A DNA stretch of 64,000 nt from Incurvaria masculella (lineage: Eukaryota; Arthropoda; Insecta; Lepidoptera; Incurvariidae): NCBI GenBank assembly GCA_946894095.1, contig OX335644.1, forward strand, positions 19,945,595-20,009,594, given 5' to 3'. Below, piece after piece: positions 1-36,375 of this stretch; the first letter of the stretch is position 1; every line of letters starts with the position of its first letter. The notes beneath the pieces were generated by a model. It was not told where the DNA came from. It did not search any database and saw only the letters and a list, made by a program, of their open reading frames with translations. The position numbers and the translations under genes were made by a program.

Positions 1-84
1 GAAACTATGGTTGAAGAATGAAAAAATGTATATATTTTTTGTATAATATATATACATGTGTGTATATGTGTATATTTTTTCATC

Positions 85-195
85 CAGTGCAGAGTCTAGC
101 CGTGCTCATAAAGAGAAGGTCCTGGTACGGCACCTGATTCCTTCGGAAATGTGGTGTAGATGTGATATTAGCCATCCATGTCAGGTTGCATTACA
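85..195 (+). repeat. tRNA-headed SINE, 3' part
   Basis: Carries the 3' half of the SINE seen whole at 10,112-10,525: gccgtgctcataaa, aaggtcctgg, ccttcgg, tattagccatccatgtcag, then an A-rich tail. The head is missing. Confidence 0.8.
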
Positions 196-491
196 AAAAA
201 CCAGCTAAGTGCGAGTCAGACTTGCACACGAAGGGTTCCGTACCATTGTAAAATATTTAACAAAACATAACAGGTTTTTAAACCCCCCTTTATTTTTTAT
301 AATTTTAAAGTTTTACCTATTTGGTGTTATAGAGGCAAAATAAATACACACTCTGTGAAAATTTCAGCTGCCTACCTATTACGGTTCATGAGATACTGCC
401 CTGCGACAGACGGACGGATGGACAGACAGACGGACAGCGGAGGCTTAGTAATAGGGTTCCGTTGGCACCCTTTGGGTACAGAACCCTAAAA
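196..491 (+). repeat. GGTTCCGTA family interspersed repeat, near-complete copy
   Basis: About 295 bp. It starts with the aagtgcgagtcagac...gaagggttccgtacc end and finishes with caccctttgggtacagaacccta. The two ends are inverted versions of GGTTCCGTACC. A block of simple gacggacgga repeats lies inside. At least seven other full or partial copies occur in this window. The family is widespread in Lepidoptera as far as I know; I do not assign it to a class. Confidence 0.85.
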
Positions 492-509
492 ACGAATGGA
501 TTCACCCAC

Positions 510-25852
<25,343 letters not shown>

Positions 25853-25954
25853 CTGCAGTCATCACAATGTTAGCGGCCATTCTCTCACAGTTAAGCTGAG
25901 TAATAAAAGGTCCTGGCATGGCACCTAGTTCCCATGTGGTGTGTTAGGCTAATA

Positions 25955-26150
25955 TTATATTGTGATAATCGTCATGTATCCGTTGGATTTGAGGGCTGTT
26001 TCAAATACGGCGCAACCAAGTGCTGGAATAATCTGCCTCCTCCGGTGAGAAATAAACTTTCCCACGGTAGTTTTAGACGAGCGTGCAAGTCCTGGCTTCT
26101 TGTGCTCCAACGCGGAAAGTCATTTTAAGTTACACATTTTAAAATCTATA
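25955..26150 (+). mobile_element. LINE C-terminal remnant
   Basis: Plus-strand frame reads GCFKYGATKCWNNLPPPVR and GSFRRACKSWLL before a stop, the common end of LINE RT proteins. A partial SINE (ggtcctggcatggcacc at 25,910) abuts it. Confidence 0.65.
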
Positions 26151-26309
26151 ACATTATATTAGCCCTTTTTGTGTTCCTTGAGAAGTTCTTTGAAATGAAA
26201 ATGCCCCCTCAAAATGTTTTACGTGTTTTATAAGCACAAAATGCTGAGCTGGCTCCTTTTTTTTCTCCACAAATGTGTATTTTGAATTTTGTAAGTGTTC
26301 TAAGTTGTG

Positions 26310-26606
26310 TTAAGAAAAAATAAACGTATTTTCTTTCTCTTTCTTTCTACTTTCATAACAGCTTGCTTTCTCAATAGCATGTGTATCTGCGGTTTTATAA
26401 ATATCACCGCGCCGCTTCCACGAAGGTGTAGGCAGAGATAATTCTGGTGTGAGCCAAAAACCTAGTACGCTCAGGACAAAGTGGAGTTTTCCGGCGGTTT
26501 GATTTTCTTCAATGCCTCTAGACAAGGGAGGATATGTTGCACATAAATCCATTGAAAAAAACCGCATGAATCCATGGAGGTGAGGAATTTCTTCACCTAC
26601 ATGCAT
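26310..26606 (-). other. Open frame of 98 codons, probably repeat-derived
   Basis: Contains ELSLPTPSWKRRGDIYKTA. The wording looks like a transposon-linked peptide rather than a host gene, but I cannot name it. No start context or splice partner is apparent. Confidence 0.25.
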
Positions 26607-28994
26607 GATTCCCGTTAGAGATCACGTCATCGCAGCCGATCGAACGCTGCACTAAGAGTGAAGTTAGAAAATATATTTTAGGAAATAATAGTTACCTTTG
26701 GGATCAGAAACTAAACAAAATAGCCGTTCTAAGTGGAATAAATGGAATCTATCAGAAAAACCGGCTGTAAAACCTCACAGCGGCCAACCATTGATGACGG
26801 CTGACAGTAATATTATATTATCTATGACGGCTGACAGCCAGACACTAGACCGGAAGTAAAAGCCAGGTGACGCATCACCAGTGTTTCCGATAACGAAGGT
26901 AGAAAATACCTTAAAGTCATATCATATTTCTTTCGATCAGAAATGTTTTTTTTAGTAAGAAATGGTGCACTAGGTAAATTAACACAAATTTAATCTTGAA
27001 TACTAATCTCTAATATACGTTGCTCCTTCGTCAAAGTCCCAAAAAAATCCTGAATGAGGTCGAAAATTCCCGTATTTAGGGTAAAATTCCACCAACCGGT
27101 AATGCTGAGCGTTGTCTGAAATTAACACTATATTTAAGGCGATCGTATTTTACAGGTGGTACACTACTATGAATTGCATATTTTGCGGAATTACTACATC
27201 GGTTGGGAATCCAGAAAGAAAGAAATCTTTTTGTGTTCCCATCATAGACCTAGCATGCGCGGTACATCCTATTTCTATGGTTCCCATCATAGACCTAGCA
27301 TGCGCGCGCTTCTATGGTTCCCATCCTGTCCTTGTAAGTAAATACTCATGGAACGAACCTTTACCCGGATTTGCCGTCATTCGCTGTGTAGAAAAGATTA
27401 AAGTTCTCGGGTTAATGATATATCACGTATGAAATTAATTTATGAGTGACTCCCTGATATCTTTTTAATTTAGATATATATATTTAGATAGTAATAGTAA
27501 TATAGAGCATCCCGACTTAGAATAAAATTGAAAATTTTGCTGTCACTGGCGGGAAATTTAAAAAAATATCGTGCATATTCAGAGTGAACAACAACACATG
27601 CGTGGATTATCACCGGAATAACCATGCAAAATACGATCTAACCCGGAAAGATCTGCACATCCGCTCTGAATACTACTGCTAAATTATGTTTTTTCACAAT
27701 TATTTTGCAAACATCATAGGATTGTGTAGGGTCACAAAGGATACATTAACCCACCTCCTCCCGAGTGCACCAGCCTCGAAATATTTTCTGTATGTAATAC
27801 TAAGTATGTTCCTCCATAATTCTTAAACCAACTATCCGAATTAGGTAAAACTTAGGACACGTACATTTTACTGTACTGGTAATATCCTCACCTCCATGCT
27901 CGGGACACAGAAATAAAATTTAGTTCCGCTCACTCTAAGATGTGGCTGTCATGTCATGTCATTCATACCGGAATAAGGAAGGCGGATGCTGCGGGGGGTC
28001 GGCGGAGGCGCTTATTTCTTTTAAACAACGGAACCAATTTTTGATACAGTTTAATTAATAGAAAGAGTGGTCACCTAGGAAAGTTTGTGTATAAAATTGG
28101 TTAATATTTTATACAAACCTTAAGAACACAATGAAAACAAAGTAGGTACTCCAAAATTTTACATAGGTGTTAAATTAGCCTACAGAAAAGTCCGAGATAA
28201 ATCATTGCCGTGATATCATGTGTCTTACCTCCTAAGGTACACTCACAACAAGATTTTAAAACTACTACAGATAATAAAAAATAGGTTATTTGCGAAGTTT
28301 TTCTCTACAATTCATTATTAATCCTTATTAAGGTACATTTGTGACTTACCTTTTACTTTTTTTTTCCATTCAAGTTTAAAAGATATCAAGTTAGGGATCA
28401 TCAATCCCTCATATTTAGGCATTTGCTACCACTTATCCGATTTCGATCCTAATCGTACCGAAGTATATGGCTTGGTACAATAACGTTCATGGCTTGGTAT
28501 TTACTTGGCATCACGCTTAGTTGCCAGAGGTGCGACACAGTCGGATAAAATGCTTATTTACCGATTTAGACGTGGTTTAAATCTACGTCTATCCTGAATC
28601 TACTCAAAACTTGTAGGCTACATAATGTAATGCTTCATTACCAGAGGGGTGAGTAGTGAGTGTTAAATTCTTATAACTTGCGAACCACTCACCCGATTGA
28701 GTCTCCTTTGTAACTTACTCACTAGGTATGCAATGTATCAGTGCAAGTGCAGAAAGGTTCTGGCGGCACATGCTTTTTTTTTAAATAGCCAGTTTACGAA
28801 GCTCTATAGGAATGATTGGATGTTTATCATTAAATCATGCCATATGGCTCAAATGATGTTGATTAAATTTGTTAAATGGATACATTGATTGTCCTGGACC
28901 AGCTTTTTGGTCCAGCCCTTTTTGTTATTTTTTATCCATGAAATAATTCAGCCCGACATTAACCCGAACGGAGCCGGGTACTGCAGCTAGTTGT

Positions 28995-29165
28995 AAATAA
29001 AAAATATCATTGTATGATTGTATCAAAGTAAGATCAAACACGTCACTTTGTGATGACAGTATGGAAGGAACTCTAGGCGGATGCCTAAAAGTGACGTTTG
29101 AACATTGATTAACTCGGCCGTCTCTTCGTGCAACCGGAGCTTAGTCAAATCATTCAAATACTTTC
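28995..29165. repeat. Foldback repeat, also duplicated near 33.8-34.0 kb
   Basis: gatcaaacacgtcactttg...ggaactct...aaaagtgacgtttgaacattgatt is a palindrome-like unit. Two closer copies stand in tandem at 33,765-34,030. Confidence 0.65.
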
Positions 29166-29439
29166 AAGTATTATAATATAAGCTTTCGTTTCAGCAATTT
29201 CCACATTTTGCAGTGACTGTTTTTGTACGGACATTAACTCTGAAACCAGTATACCGGAAATAGGGACAAATTCGGGATCTCATTCTGTCATATTAACGTT
29301 AACTCGAGAGTAAAAGGGACTTAGCAATTCTTTCTCTTTCCAGTGTTCATGTTCGATCTGTAACGTCCATTCCTAGATAAATGATAGATTGTAAGTGTAG
29401 TAAAATAATAAAATTAAATAAAAAAGACTAAGCGTACAC

Positions 29440-29533
29440 CTGGGAGGTGTTTTAGACCTAGTCCTTTAGTGTTGTAGCCTTCTGCGATGAGTCGGATATA
29501 TCTCTGGAAGCCATCCCGGAGAATGCCGTAGCG
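29440..29533 (-). other. Orphan exon candidate (31 codons, open in one frame only)
   Basis: Minus strand: a good acceptor (ccccactag), a 94-nt body and a donor gtgtac. The only open frame reads RYGILRDGFQRYIRLIAEG and then YNTKGLGLKHLP; the other two frames contain stops. It lies just beyond the ATP synthase e polyadenylation signal, on the same strand. It has the look of a conserved exon, but I recognise no family and see no partner exon. It may be a relic of a transposon gene or a retro-copied exon. Confidence 0.3.
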
Positions 29534-29610
29534 CTAGTGGGGAAAAAAGCGAGCAGCTGTCAGATATCTTTCGCATCCAATCCAATGAAACACTTAATCC
29601 TTATCCTAAC

Positions 29611-29616
29611 TTTATT
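29611..29616 (-). terminator. Likely polyadenylation signal of ATP synthase e
   Basis: AATAAA on the minus strand, about 155 nt beyond the stop codon. A plausible position for a short 3' UTR. Confidence 0.5.
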
Positions 29617-29769
29617 AAACAGATAAACACGATTGCTTCAGTTGCGCCACTGCAAAAAGCTCTACAATAAATATACCACAAATAATAAACAGTTTCAAAG
29701 AATGCACCCCTCCCCCCCCATGTTGATTCCGTGAGATGATTGTTTGGACTATTTGCTAAGAATGATGAT

Positions 29770-29813
29770 CTACTTCTTGGTACTCATAATCTCTTCGAGG
29801 TTCTTCATCTCCG
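29770..29813 (-). CDS. ATPsynE: ATP synthase subunit e, last coding exon
   Basis: Only 44 nt (14 residues plus TAG). Acceptor ttttgttttcag. Joins in frame to exon 2 through a split Ala codon. Confidence 0.88.
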
Positions 29814-32800
29814 CTGAAAACAAAATAAAGTACAGTCAGTATTAATTTATTATGTATGCAATAAGAGCATCTAAAGTGGCTAATAGTTTAAAAAGTAACA
29901 CTCTGGGCATAGTCCGGTTAGGGTGAACTATCCAGAGTCCCGTCCAGGTTGATACCTTCGCACTGAATAAAATATGGTCAAAGCGGCAATAAAAAATGTC
30001 CATAATAAACATCACAGATGTCATTTATGAATCTCGTGCATCAATACACGGGTTCCCGGTGATGTAGTCGTGCAATATAAGGTAGGTTGGCATGGCACCT
30101 AGTTCCTATGTCATGTGTTGGGTCAATATCATGACAATAGGTGTGGTATAAGCACACCTGGTGCACCCTTGTGCAGTTCCAATAGCCATATTGAATGTCC
30201 AAAGACCATGAATTTGAATTTGAAACCCTCTATCACCTCCTCATTCATTCTAGATTTTATGTAATCATCAATCATTTAAGGTAAAATGTAAGTCCCCCCC
30301 CCCCCCCCCCCCCCTCCGAGTACTAGGTGCATTTAAGGTGGCCCAACCCGGCGGGCCTAACTCATTCGCGGGCACGGTACAAAACCGTGCTGTTGCGCTC
30401 TTGGACCTTCTCTGTTTCAAAGAATAAGACAGGCTCCGTGATGAGGAAGATGCAACATGTCCACAAAAAAGACAATGCGCATAGTGTATGATTTGGTAAG
30501 ATTTACGAAAATTTTAATTTCCAAACGACTTATAGCTAAAAGTAAACCACGACCGCTGTAGTAAATAATCGAACAAAAACCAAATAGATTATAAATCTTG
30601 ATTAAATAAGCTATGTCTGATGACTAATCGTTTTAAGATGTTCTTACTTTATCATTGCGTAATCCACCTCCAAAAGTTATTGTATAAATCGCGCGAAAAA
30701 TGCGAACTTTCAGACCTTATAACTTAGAAACCAAACACAATTTTACAATGCCAATGGTCATCAGACATCTAGTTCGATCAAATAAAGTTATTTTGAGCAA
30801 AATTTTGGATCTCTGACAAGAAATATGGGCGTGATCTTCTTTCCCCTTTTGTATGGGGAGATGAGCGGGATGGGCCACCTTAATGATAATTGGCCAAAGG
30901 AGCATCAAGAAATTATCTAAGTTTTTCATCGAGTACAATGTAGGTGTGGTCTATATCATTAACTGATGAGCTTATTAATATCAAGACAGAATGTGTTTGA
31001 ACACCTTCACTTCACCTACTTCTGACACATCTGTGGGTTTAATGGAACCTGACATGGATGGCTAATACCACAACTACCGTCATGATATTAGCCCAATACA
31101 CCACATTCCCGAAGGAATTAGGTGTCATTCCAGGACCTTCCCTTTAGGAGCACGGCTACACTAAACTCGATGGAAACACAGGCAATTTTTCATTGCCGCT
31201 TCAACCATAGTTTCATTTATGGCAGTGGTACCATCCCGAGCAGACTTATTCCTACCACGTATTAGGGGAAGGGGACCTACAGTTTTGCATGTATTCTGAA
31301 CCACGGAATAGCTTGCATTATTTACAAAATGCACTTATTCATTACGAAAGAGAAAGAAAGCAGTGCATGACCAGGGCGAGGATTTGAACCCATAACCTCT
31401 CGCATAAAAGGCAAGTCCTCTAGCCCCTACACCACGAGCACCACACGGACATTATGTCTTATCACTGAATTCCCCCTGTCACCTCTCATCCTCAATCAAC
31501 TCGTCGCACTCGGGTCATACAGGCGTATCTCACAATTATAGCTTTTATAAAGCTACATACATATATTAATTTATTACTCTATTATTTATGTTTAAACTTC
31601 TTACCAGGAACTCACTTAAATATGAAAGAAAACAGAGAAACTATCACTTTTTCAACTCTACTGCAAATTAATAAAAATGAGATACGCCTGTACGTCCCGG
31701 GTGCGACGAAATGTGACACAAAATCCATGGCGGATACGCACCGGCGTTGGAGCGCGCCTTCTCCTCGGCGATCCTCGCGTCGCGGATCACCTTCTCCTTC
31801 GCCTCCACCTCGCGGATCTTCACCTCGCGGTTGGAGAGGCGGTTCTGGTGGAACGCGCCGTACAGGATTCCCGTCGCCAGGAACGACCAGCGGCCGAACT
31901 GGAAGCGGTAAACATAACGTTGTAATTGCAGTAGATCCTCTTTTATTTGGTGGCGTAGCATCGGGGGGCGGTGGGTGGTCCGCACTGGGTGGCCCTTTTA
32001 CAGGGGCGGCATTTCACGGGTGGCGGAAAAAATGCAGGTAAAAAGGCATATTTTATGATCTATCACTTGATCAAAATTTGGGATCCACACCGGGTGCTAG
32101 TGACCTATGCTATGCCACTGGTTTAATCCGAACTCCGAAAATTCCCCCCCCCCCCCATTCGGATTCCTGGAGCGTTCGGATTATAGTACAGAGAATTTAT
32201 AGGGTCCTTTTTGCTGACCATAATGCCATCTGCCATAATGTAAAAACACAAATAACTGTCGAGATGCATGAGCGACGCAATAGCAACACGAAATGGGCTG
32301 GAAGTTGACCTGTTAAATAAGAGGTAGGTATGTTTTGTGAGCTTCTGTCTATGGTACCTTTACAATAGTAGTGGTATTCAGTAAACAAATAAAAAGCGGA
32401 CTATCTCCAGACTTACCACACAGGATAAATCCTGAGATAACCCGTGTATTAAATTCAGTACGCCCACTGTAAATCCGAATGTAGGAGACTTAATCACGTT
32501 ACAGCTCGGACCAAACCTTTTGGCCGGTTTGTATACACGCCGAGTCCGAGTTTACACAGGGCAACCTAAAATTATATTCTACGCAGGTAAATGTGCCAAC
32601 TTCACATCAGGCATAAACACTCGAACTGTACGCATGACTGCGCTCTGTGGAGCTATTGTACGTATATATTTCGATTGAATGGCACATGGAATAAAAGCAA
32701 AAAAGTGGAAAGCAAACGTCAGACAGTTGAAAATGTGTTACGACGGATTTTTTTCTATTCAGCCGAGGAAAAGAATGCCAGATCGACAGCAAATTGCAAG

Positions 32801-33333
32801 ACCCGCCTATCTGATGATCAAAGCATAACCTTACTTTTTTCAGTACCTACTCACGGAGGCACCAGGGGGACCATTCAGGTAAAAGTGAGTTCAAGTTCGG
32901 TACTAAATATCAACTCACTTTAATAAATAGGTCATGTTTCCGCACTTAATAAACGCAATTTTAGTTCTTTCAAAATTTTCTAAGAGTAACTTGCAAGGTA
33001 AAATAACAGCTCCGTTATTTCAATATTTTTTCCAGATACTTTGAGGTTAACTCACCCTCGAACTCGAACTCACTTTGACCTGAATGACCATCACCGCTGG
33101 AAATCAGGTACTGCGTTCGGGTGTCCAACAAATCGACCAACCCTTTGGTTGCAAGCAACTGGGAATTCCATATTCAAAATGCGGATCGACCCCTTGGAAG
33201 ACATTACATAATCCGACCGGCCAGTATCAAAACTATGTCAACCAAGTGATATCTGGAAAAGGAAGGTTAGGGAATGGTTACTCACCCTAATGAGGGGCGA
33301 TACTCGCACGGGGGGCCCGAGATCACCAGCCAT
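29770..33333 (-). CDS. ATPsynE: Mitochondrial ATP synthase subunit e, complete (3 coding exons, 82 aa)
   Basis: Subunit e is a small inner-membrane protein of the F1Fo ATP synthase peripheral region; in yeast and animals it supports dimerisation of the complex. Exons on the minus strand are 33,333-33,286 (MAGDLGPPVRVSPLIR), 31,898-31,742 and 29,813-29,770, giving 249 nt including the stop. The middle exon carries FGRWSFLATGILYGAFHQN (the single membrane segment with its glycine motif), then a charged helix, EVKIREVEAKEKVIRDARI. The last exon gives AEMKNLEEIMSTKK and TAG. Splice phases close exactly (0 and 1). The length matches the family. A possible 5' UTR acceptor (cacaacctag) lies about 15 bases upstream of the ATG. 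Each intron holds transposon remnants. Confidence 0.93.
29880..30145 (+). repeat. tRNA-headed SINE, diverged fragment
   Basis: Contains aatatggtcaaagcggcaata, ggttggcatggcacctagttc and gggtcaatatcatgacaatagg. It begins about 70 bases upstream of the acceptor of the last ATP synthase e exon (minus orientation). Confidence 0.7.
30294..30314 (+). repeat. Homopolymer C run (21 bp)
   Basis: A run of 21 C (G on the gene's sense strand) just before a TTAA-flanked element in the ATP synthase e intron. Exact length may be an assembly artefact. Confidence 0.8.
30333..30883 (+). mobile_element. TTAA-flanked MITE-like element M1, full copy
   Basis: TTAA at both ends. Inverted termini ggtggcccaacccggc and gcgggatgggccacc, interior about 540 bp. 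A second complete copy is at 58,884-59,388 and a truncated inverted one at 61,340-61,806. TTAA flanks are the target of piggyBac-type transposases, so non-autonomous piggyBac is an inference; the terminal motif itself is not the classical one. Confidence 0.75.
31044..31445 (-). mobile_element. tRNA-headed SINE, full-length minus copy
   Basis: The inverse of the 10.1-kb copy: gacatggatggctaatacca...gaaggaattaggtg...ggaccttccct...tacagttttgcatg...aaagagaaagaaagcag, ending with a degenerate tRNA-like head (ttgaacccataacctctcgc, gtgctcgtggtgtagg on its sense strand). Confidence 0.85.
31742..31898 (-). CDS. ATPsynE: ATP synthase subunit e, exon 2
   Basis: 157 nt with acceptor cgcttccag and donor gtgcgt. 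Holds the membrane segment and most of the charged helix. One base (G) carries into the last exon. Confidence 0.94.
32866..33095. repeat. Foldback (MITE-like) element, copy in ATP synthase e intron
   Basis: gggggaccattcaggtaaaag...tgagttcaag against ctcgaactcactttgacctgaatg. Shares inner motifs with 24,987-25,245. Confidence 0.75.
33286..33333 (-). CDS. ATPsynE: ATP synthase subunit e, exon 1
   Basis: Start codon at 33,333-33,331 in context gagagATGG. The PPVRVSPLI motif is typical of the subunit e N-terminus. Donor gtgagt directly follows at 33,285. Confidence 0.92.
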
Positions 33334-33764
33334 CTCTCCTTTTTGATTCTAGGTTGTGGAAAAAAAAAACCTGAAATGGCCAGCCAGTGTTGCCGACGGT
33401 CATATTTTTGTTTGCCGGAAATAAGGTAAATATTGCCGTTGATTTAAAATATGCCGTCCACTAATACGTGTGCGTATATGCGTCGATTTAGCATACACTC
33501 GCGTTTTTTTTAAGAAGCCGACGTATGCAATATTCCGCTGTTTTAGAATGTAAAATAAAAAAATGTATGATATTTTTCTTGTTCAACAAATCAAATAACG
33601 CTTTCGTTTCTAGATAAAACCCAGAATCCTTTAATCGAGTATCTTTGTGTACGGTAATGACCTAAATAATATAGTACGGTATATACGGATATAGTATATA
33701 CCACAGATGTGCATACTTATATGCCGTATAGTACGGCATATAAGTGCACGATAGGACAAAAAAT

Positions 33765-34030
33765 CAAAATCAACGTCAACGTATGATTAAACACGTCACT
33801 TTGTATGGACAGTATGAGAGGAACTCCATGCGGTTCACTAAAAGTGACGTGTTTGAACATTGATTAACTTAGGGCCGGGTGCACGAAAGAACAAAAAATC
33901 AATATCAACGTCAAAGTATGATCAAATACGTCTTTTTGTGTGGACAGCATGGAAGGAACTCTATGCGGTTCACTAAAAGTGACGTGTTTGAACATTGATT
34001 AACTCAGCCTTCATTCGTGCAACCGGGGCT
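33765..34030 (+). repeat. Two tandem copies of a palindromic repeat
   Basis: gtatgattaaacacgtcactt ... aaaagtgacgtgtttgaacattg and the same again about 126 bp later, separated by a gggccgggtgcacgaaaga boundary. Related to 28,995-29,165. Each copy could fold into a hairpin through AGTGACGT-type arms. Confidence 0.7.
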
Positions 34031-35259
34031 TAGCCGTCTCTTCGTGCAATCGGGGCGTGCAAGCTGGGCATGGATGATCGCGCCGATTGACTTCACGCCA
34101 ATTTAATTGGTTCGAATGGATATAAGCCCAATTATTAGGGCATAGACGATAGCTCCAAATGTTGATCATTTCGTGTCCATTGGTACCAAGAGAAAGGTTT
34201 TGTTGTTTGGTAACTGATGCTGCAATTTTAATTCGGACCCAATCGAACGCTTCTACACAGCAAATATATTTTCTTTGAGTAAAAAAACAAGGTTTCAGTA
34301 CATTTTGTATGAAACTATTTTGTTCTCATTCGTCAGTTGACTCTGTATGTCTTTACCATAGACCCAAAGAACATATAATATGCATAGACCTAGCATGCGC
34401 GTATATCCTATTTCTATGGTCTATGTTTGTACCGGAGCCTAACCAAACTACGCTGAAAAGTCTCGAGAGTGTATATTCCAAGCCATAATTGTCAAACTAG
34501 AATATCAAACGGCGAAATGCCTTCGTTATTTCAGAATACGAGTGCTAACGATAAAATAAAACTACAGATAAACGCGTTCACAGCTCTATGACAGCGTACA
34601 CGGCGCATATGCTCTCAACCGTGCGCGCTTTGTACGATCTGTGTGCGGTCTAGAGTCAAGTCCCTTATGTCAACATGACGTCCACGGGAGTGAATATAAG
34701 CAATTCCGAACAGTCGTGTACGCGTACAGTGTTGCAATAACTGCAATATACGCATTTCGGAACGTGAAGTAGTATTCTGTAGCCGTACCATGAGTTTTCT
34801 ATCGAACGAACGAAAAATATAATCGAATGTTCACGAACGAGATCGAACAGCGTTACAGTCGCTACCATGGGTTACTTTATTCACCGACGGATCGCTTATC
34901 GAACGCTCGATGAACGTTGCGTTCGACCAGAGACAAGAAATAATGAAAGATAGTGAGTAGGCCGTGATTAACAGTGTCCGTATCTTCTTTCGCATAAGAT
35001 AAAATAGGACCGCACTAGTATAAATTGAGTATAAATTTGCTAAGTTTACTAGTAAAAACATACCACAAACCGTCGATTGTTGGCAGCCGATATTTTGTGA
35101 CGATATTTGTTGACCGATACTTTGCCGGTGGCGGGCGGCGCGAGACAATAAGCGTGACTCATAGGGCGTACCATCTGTCTGTCATCATATACCTAGTTAC
35201 CCATTTCGCGCAAATGTTTTGCCAATATTTGACTAGCTGACAGCAACCTGAATATTTGC

Positions 35260-35745
35260 CATATTAAGAATGTTGCCCTACCGCAATCGGAATTTGTAGC
35301 GAAAATAAAACAGGAAATTATCCACGAATGGACCGCACAATGGAAAATGTCCAATACGGGTCGTTGGTACGCCGAAATAAACGATTTAGTTGGGAAACCA
35401 CCTTGGTTCAATAAAACGTTACCAAAAAAAGAAGAAAATATTATGCAACAATTTGTCGTCTACGTTTCGGACATTGTCTTTTTCAATCCCATCTTTACAG
35501 ATTAAACCTTATCGACACCACCGTATGCCCACACTGCAACTTAGCTGATCAATCCATGGACCACCTCTTCTTTCATTGCTGTGCTTTTGATGAGCAAAAA
35601 GAAAAACTATGTAAATGCTTAGAAATTACATACAAAGAAAGAGAAAAAATCCCGCTCGACCTGAAAAAGATATTAAGTCAACCGACCAACTTTGAACCCA
35701 TATTTCTATATATACATGAGACAATAGAAAATATTTAACTACATG
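35260..35745 (+). mobile_element. LINE 3'-end remnant (RNase H / zinc-knuckle end)
   Basis: Plus-strand pieces: EIIHEWTAQWKMSNTGRWY, KPPWFNKTLPKKEENIMQQ, then in the next frame RLRFGHCLFQSHLYRLNLI, CPHCNLADQSMDHLFFHC and stop. This is the known RLRFGH...CPHC...H..F.C ending of I/R1-type elements. One frameshift near 35,450. Confidence 0.8.
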
Positions 35746-36200
35746 AAACTCCAGAATTGACTACAATCCATAAGATGCAATAAAGAGAAGGCTGTATAGC
35801 GAAAGCTTTTGCCTGTCCATTGGATAAACAAAAAAAAACAAAGAGTTCGGTCGGATAATCGCTGCTCTTTCTACGGCGCCGCGCGCATGTCGCTTTGACA
35901 GTTCGCATAGTCCCAGAAGTCCATACAAAAAGTAGAAAGTAGACTTCTCTCACTTCCTCTTATCTAATTTGTAAGGGACAGGGGAGATGATTGCTATACC
36001 GGTAACCATCCGCATGTTTAAGGAATTTTGGTCGAATTTGTCCAATAATTTAGGGAAAAATACCGGGAGGCCTTTTTCTTACGCATGGTATCATTGACGG
36101 TCTTATGTCAATGGCATCGTTGAATTTTAATTTCCAACCGCCATTTTGTGTTTTAATTTGCGTACTCTGAGCAAAAGCAAGTGAAAAATAGCACAAAAAC

Positions 36201-36375
36201 ATGGAGTGGAGGCGTCCAAATCGCCCGAATGAGAGCATTTGTTCCGTGCGAGGCTGTAAAAACACTGGTATGGACACAGTTGTTCACCGGTTTCCGAAAG
36301 TGCCGACGAGGTGTAACGACTACGTCAATATACGTTTGAAGAGTTCTGCGGTTCCTACAATATTTCCTGAAATGG
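36201..36375 (+). pseudogene. P-element relic exon 1, shortened THAP domain
   Basis: ATG at 36,201, donor gtgagt at 36,376. The first Cys pair (CSVRGC) and the AVPTIF end box are present but only ~19 residues separate HRFP and AVPT instead of about 50, so Trp and the second zinc-ligand pair are gone. DNA binding by this finger is unlikely. Confidence 0.75.

Larger units (their letters stand above)
25853..29439. other. Intergenic region upstream of dynein
   Basis: Must contain the dynein promoter and at least one 5' non-coding exon, since the first coding exon has an acceptor. One candidate donor on the minus strand is gagcatggag|gtgagg at about 27,890. I cannot confirm it. The rest is AT-rich with repeat pieces: a SINE scrap at 25,905-25,955, a LINE tail at 25,960-26,150, and paired catagacctagcatgcgcg motifs at about 27,245 and 27,289 (also near 34,385). 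Confidence 0.5.
33350..36150. other. Intergenic region between ATP synthase e and the P-element relic
   Basis: Contains the probable ATP synthase e promoter (unlocated), tandem foldback repeats at 33,765-34,030, a repeat piece at 34,260-34,390 (also found near 47.6 and 54.3 kb) and a LINE 3' end at 35,260-35,745. No host coding exon is seen. Confidence 0.5.

Noticed and set aside
29880..30024. Small minus-strand open frame near the last ATP synthase e exon
   Set aside because: Its sequence is a diverged SINE body (aatatggtcaaagcggcaata).
30294..30314. Long poly-C tract as a functional element
   Set aside because: A simple homopolymer of uncertain length. Nothing nearby suggests a role.
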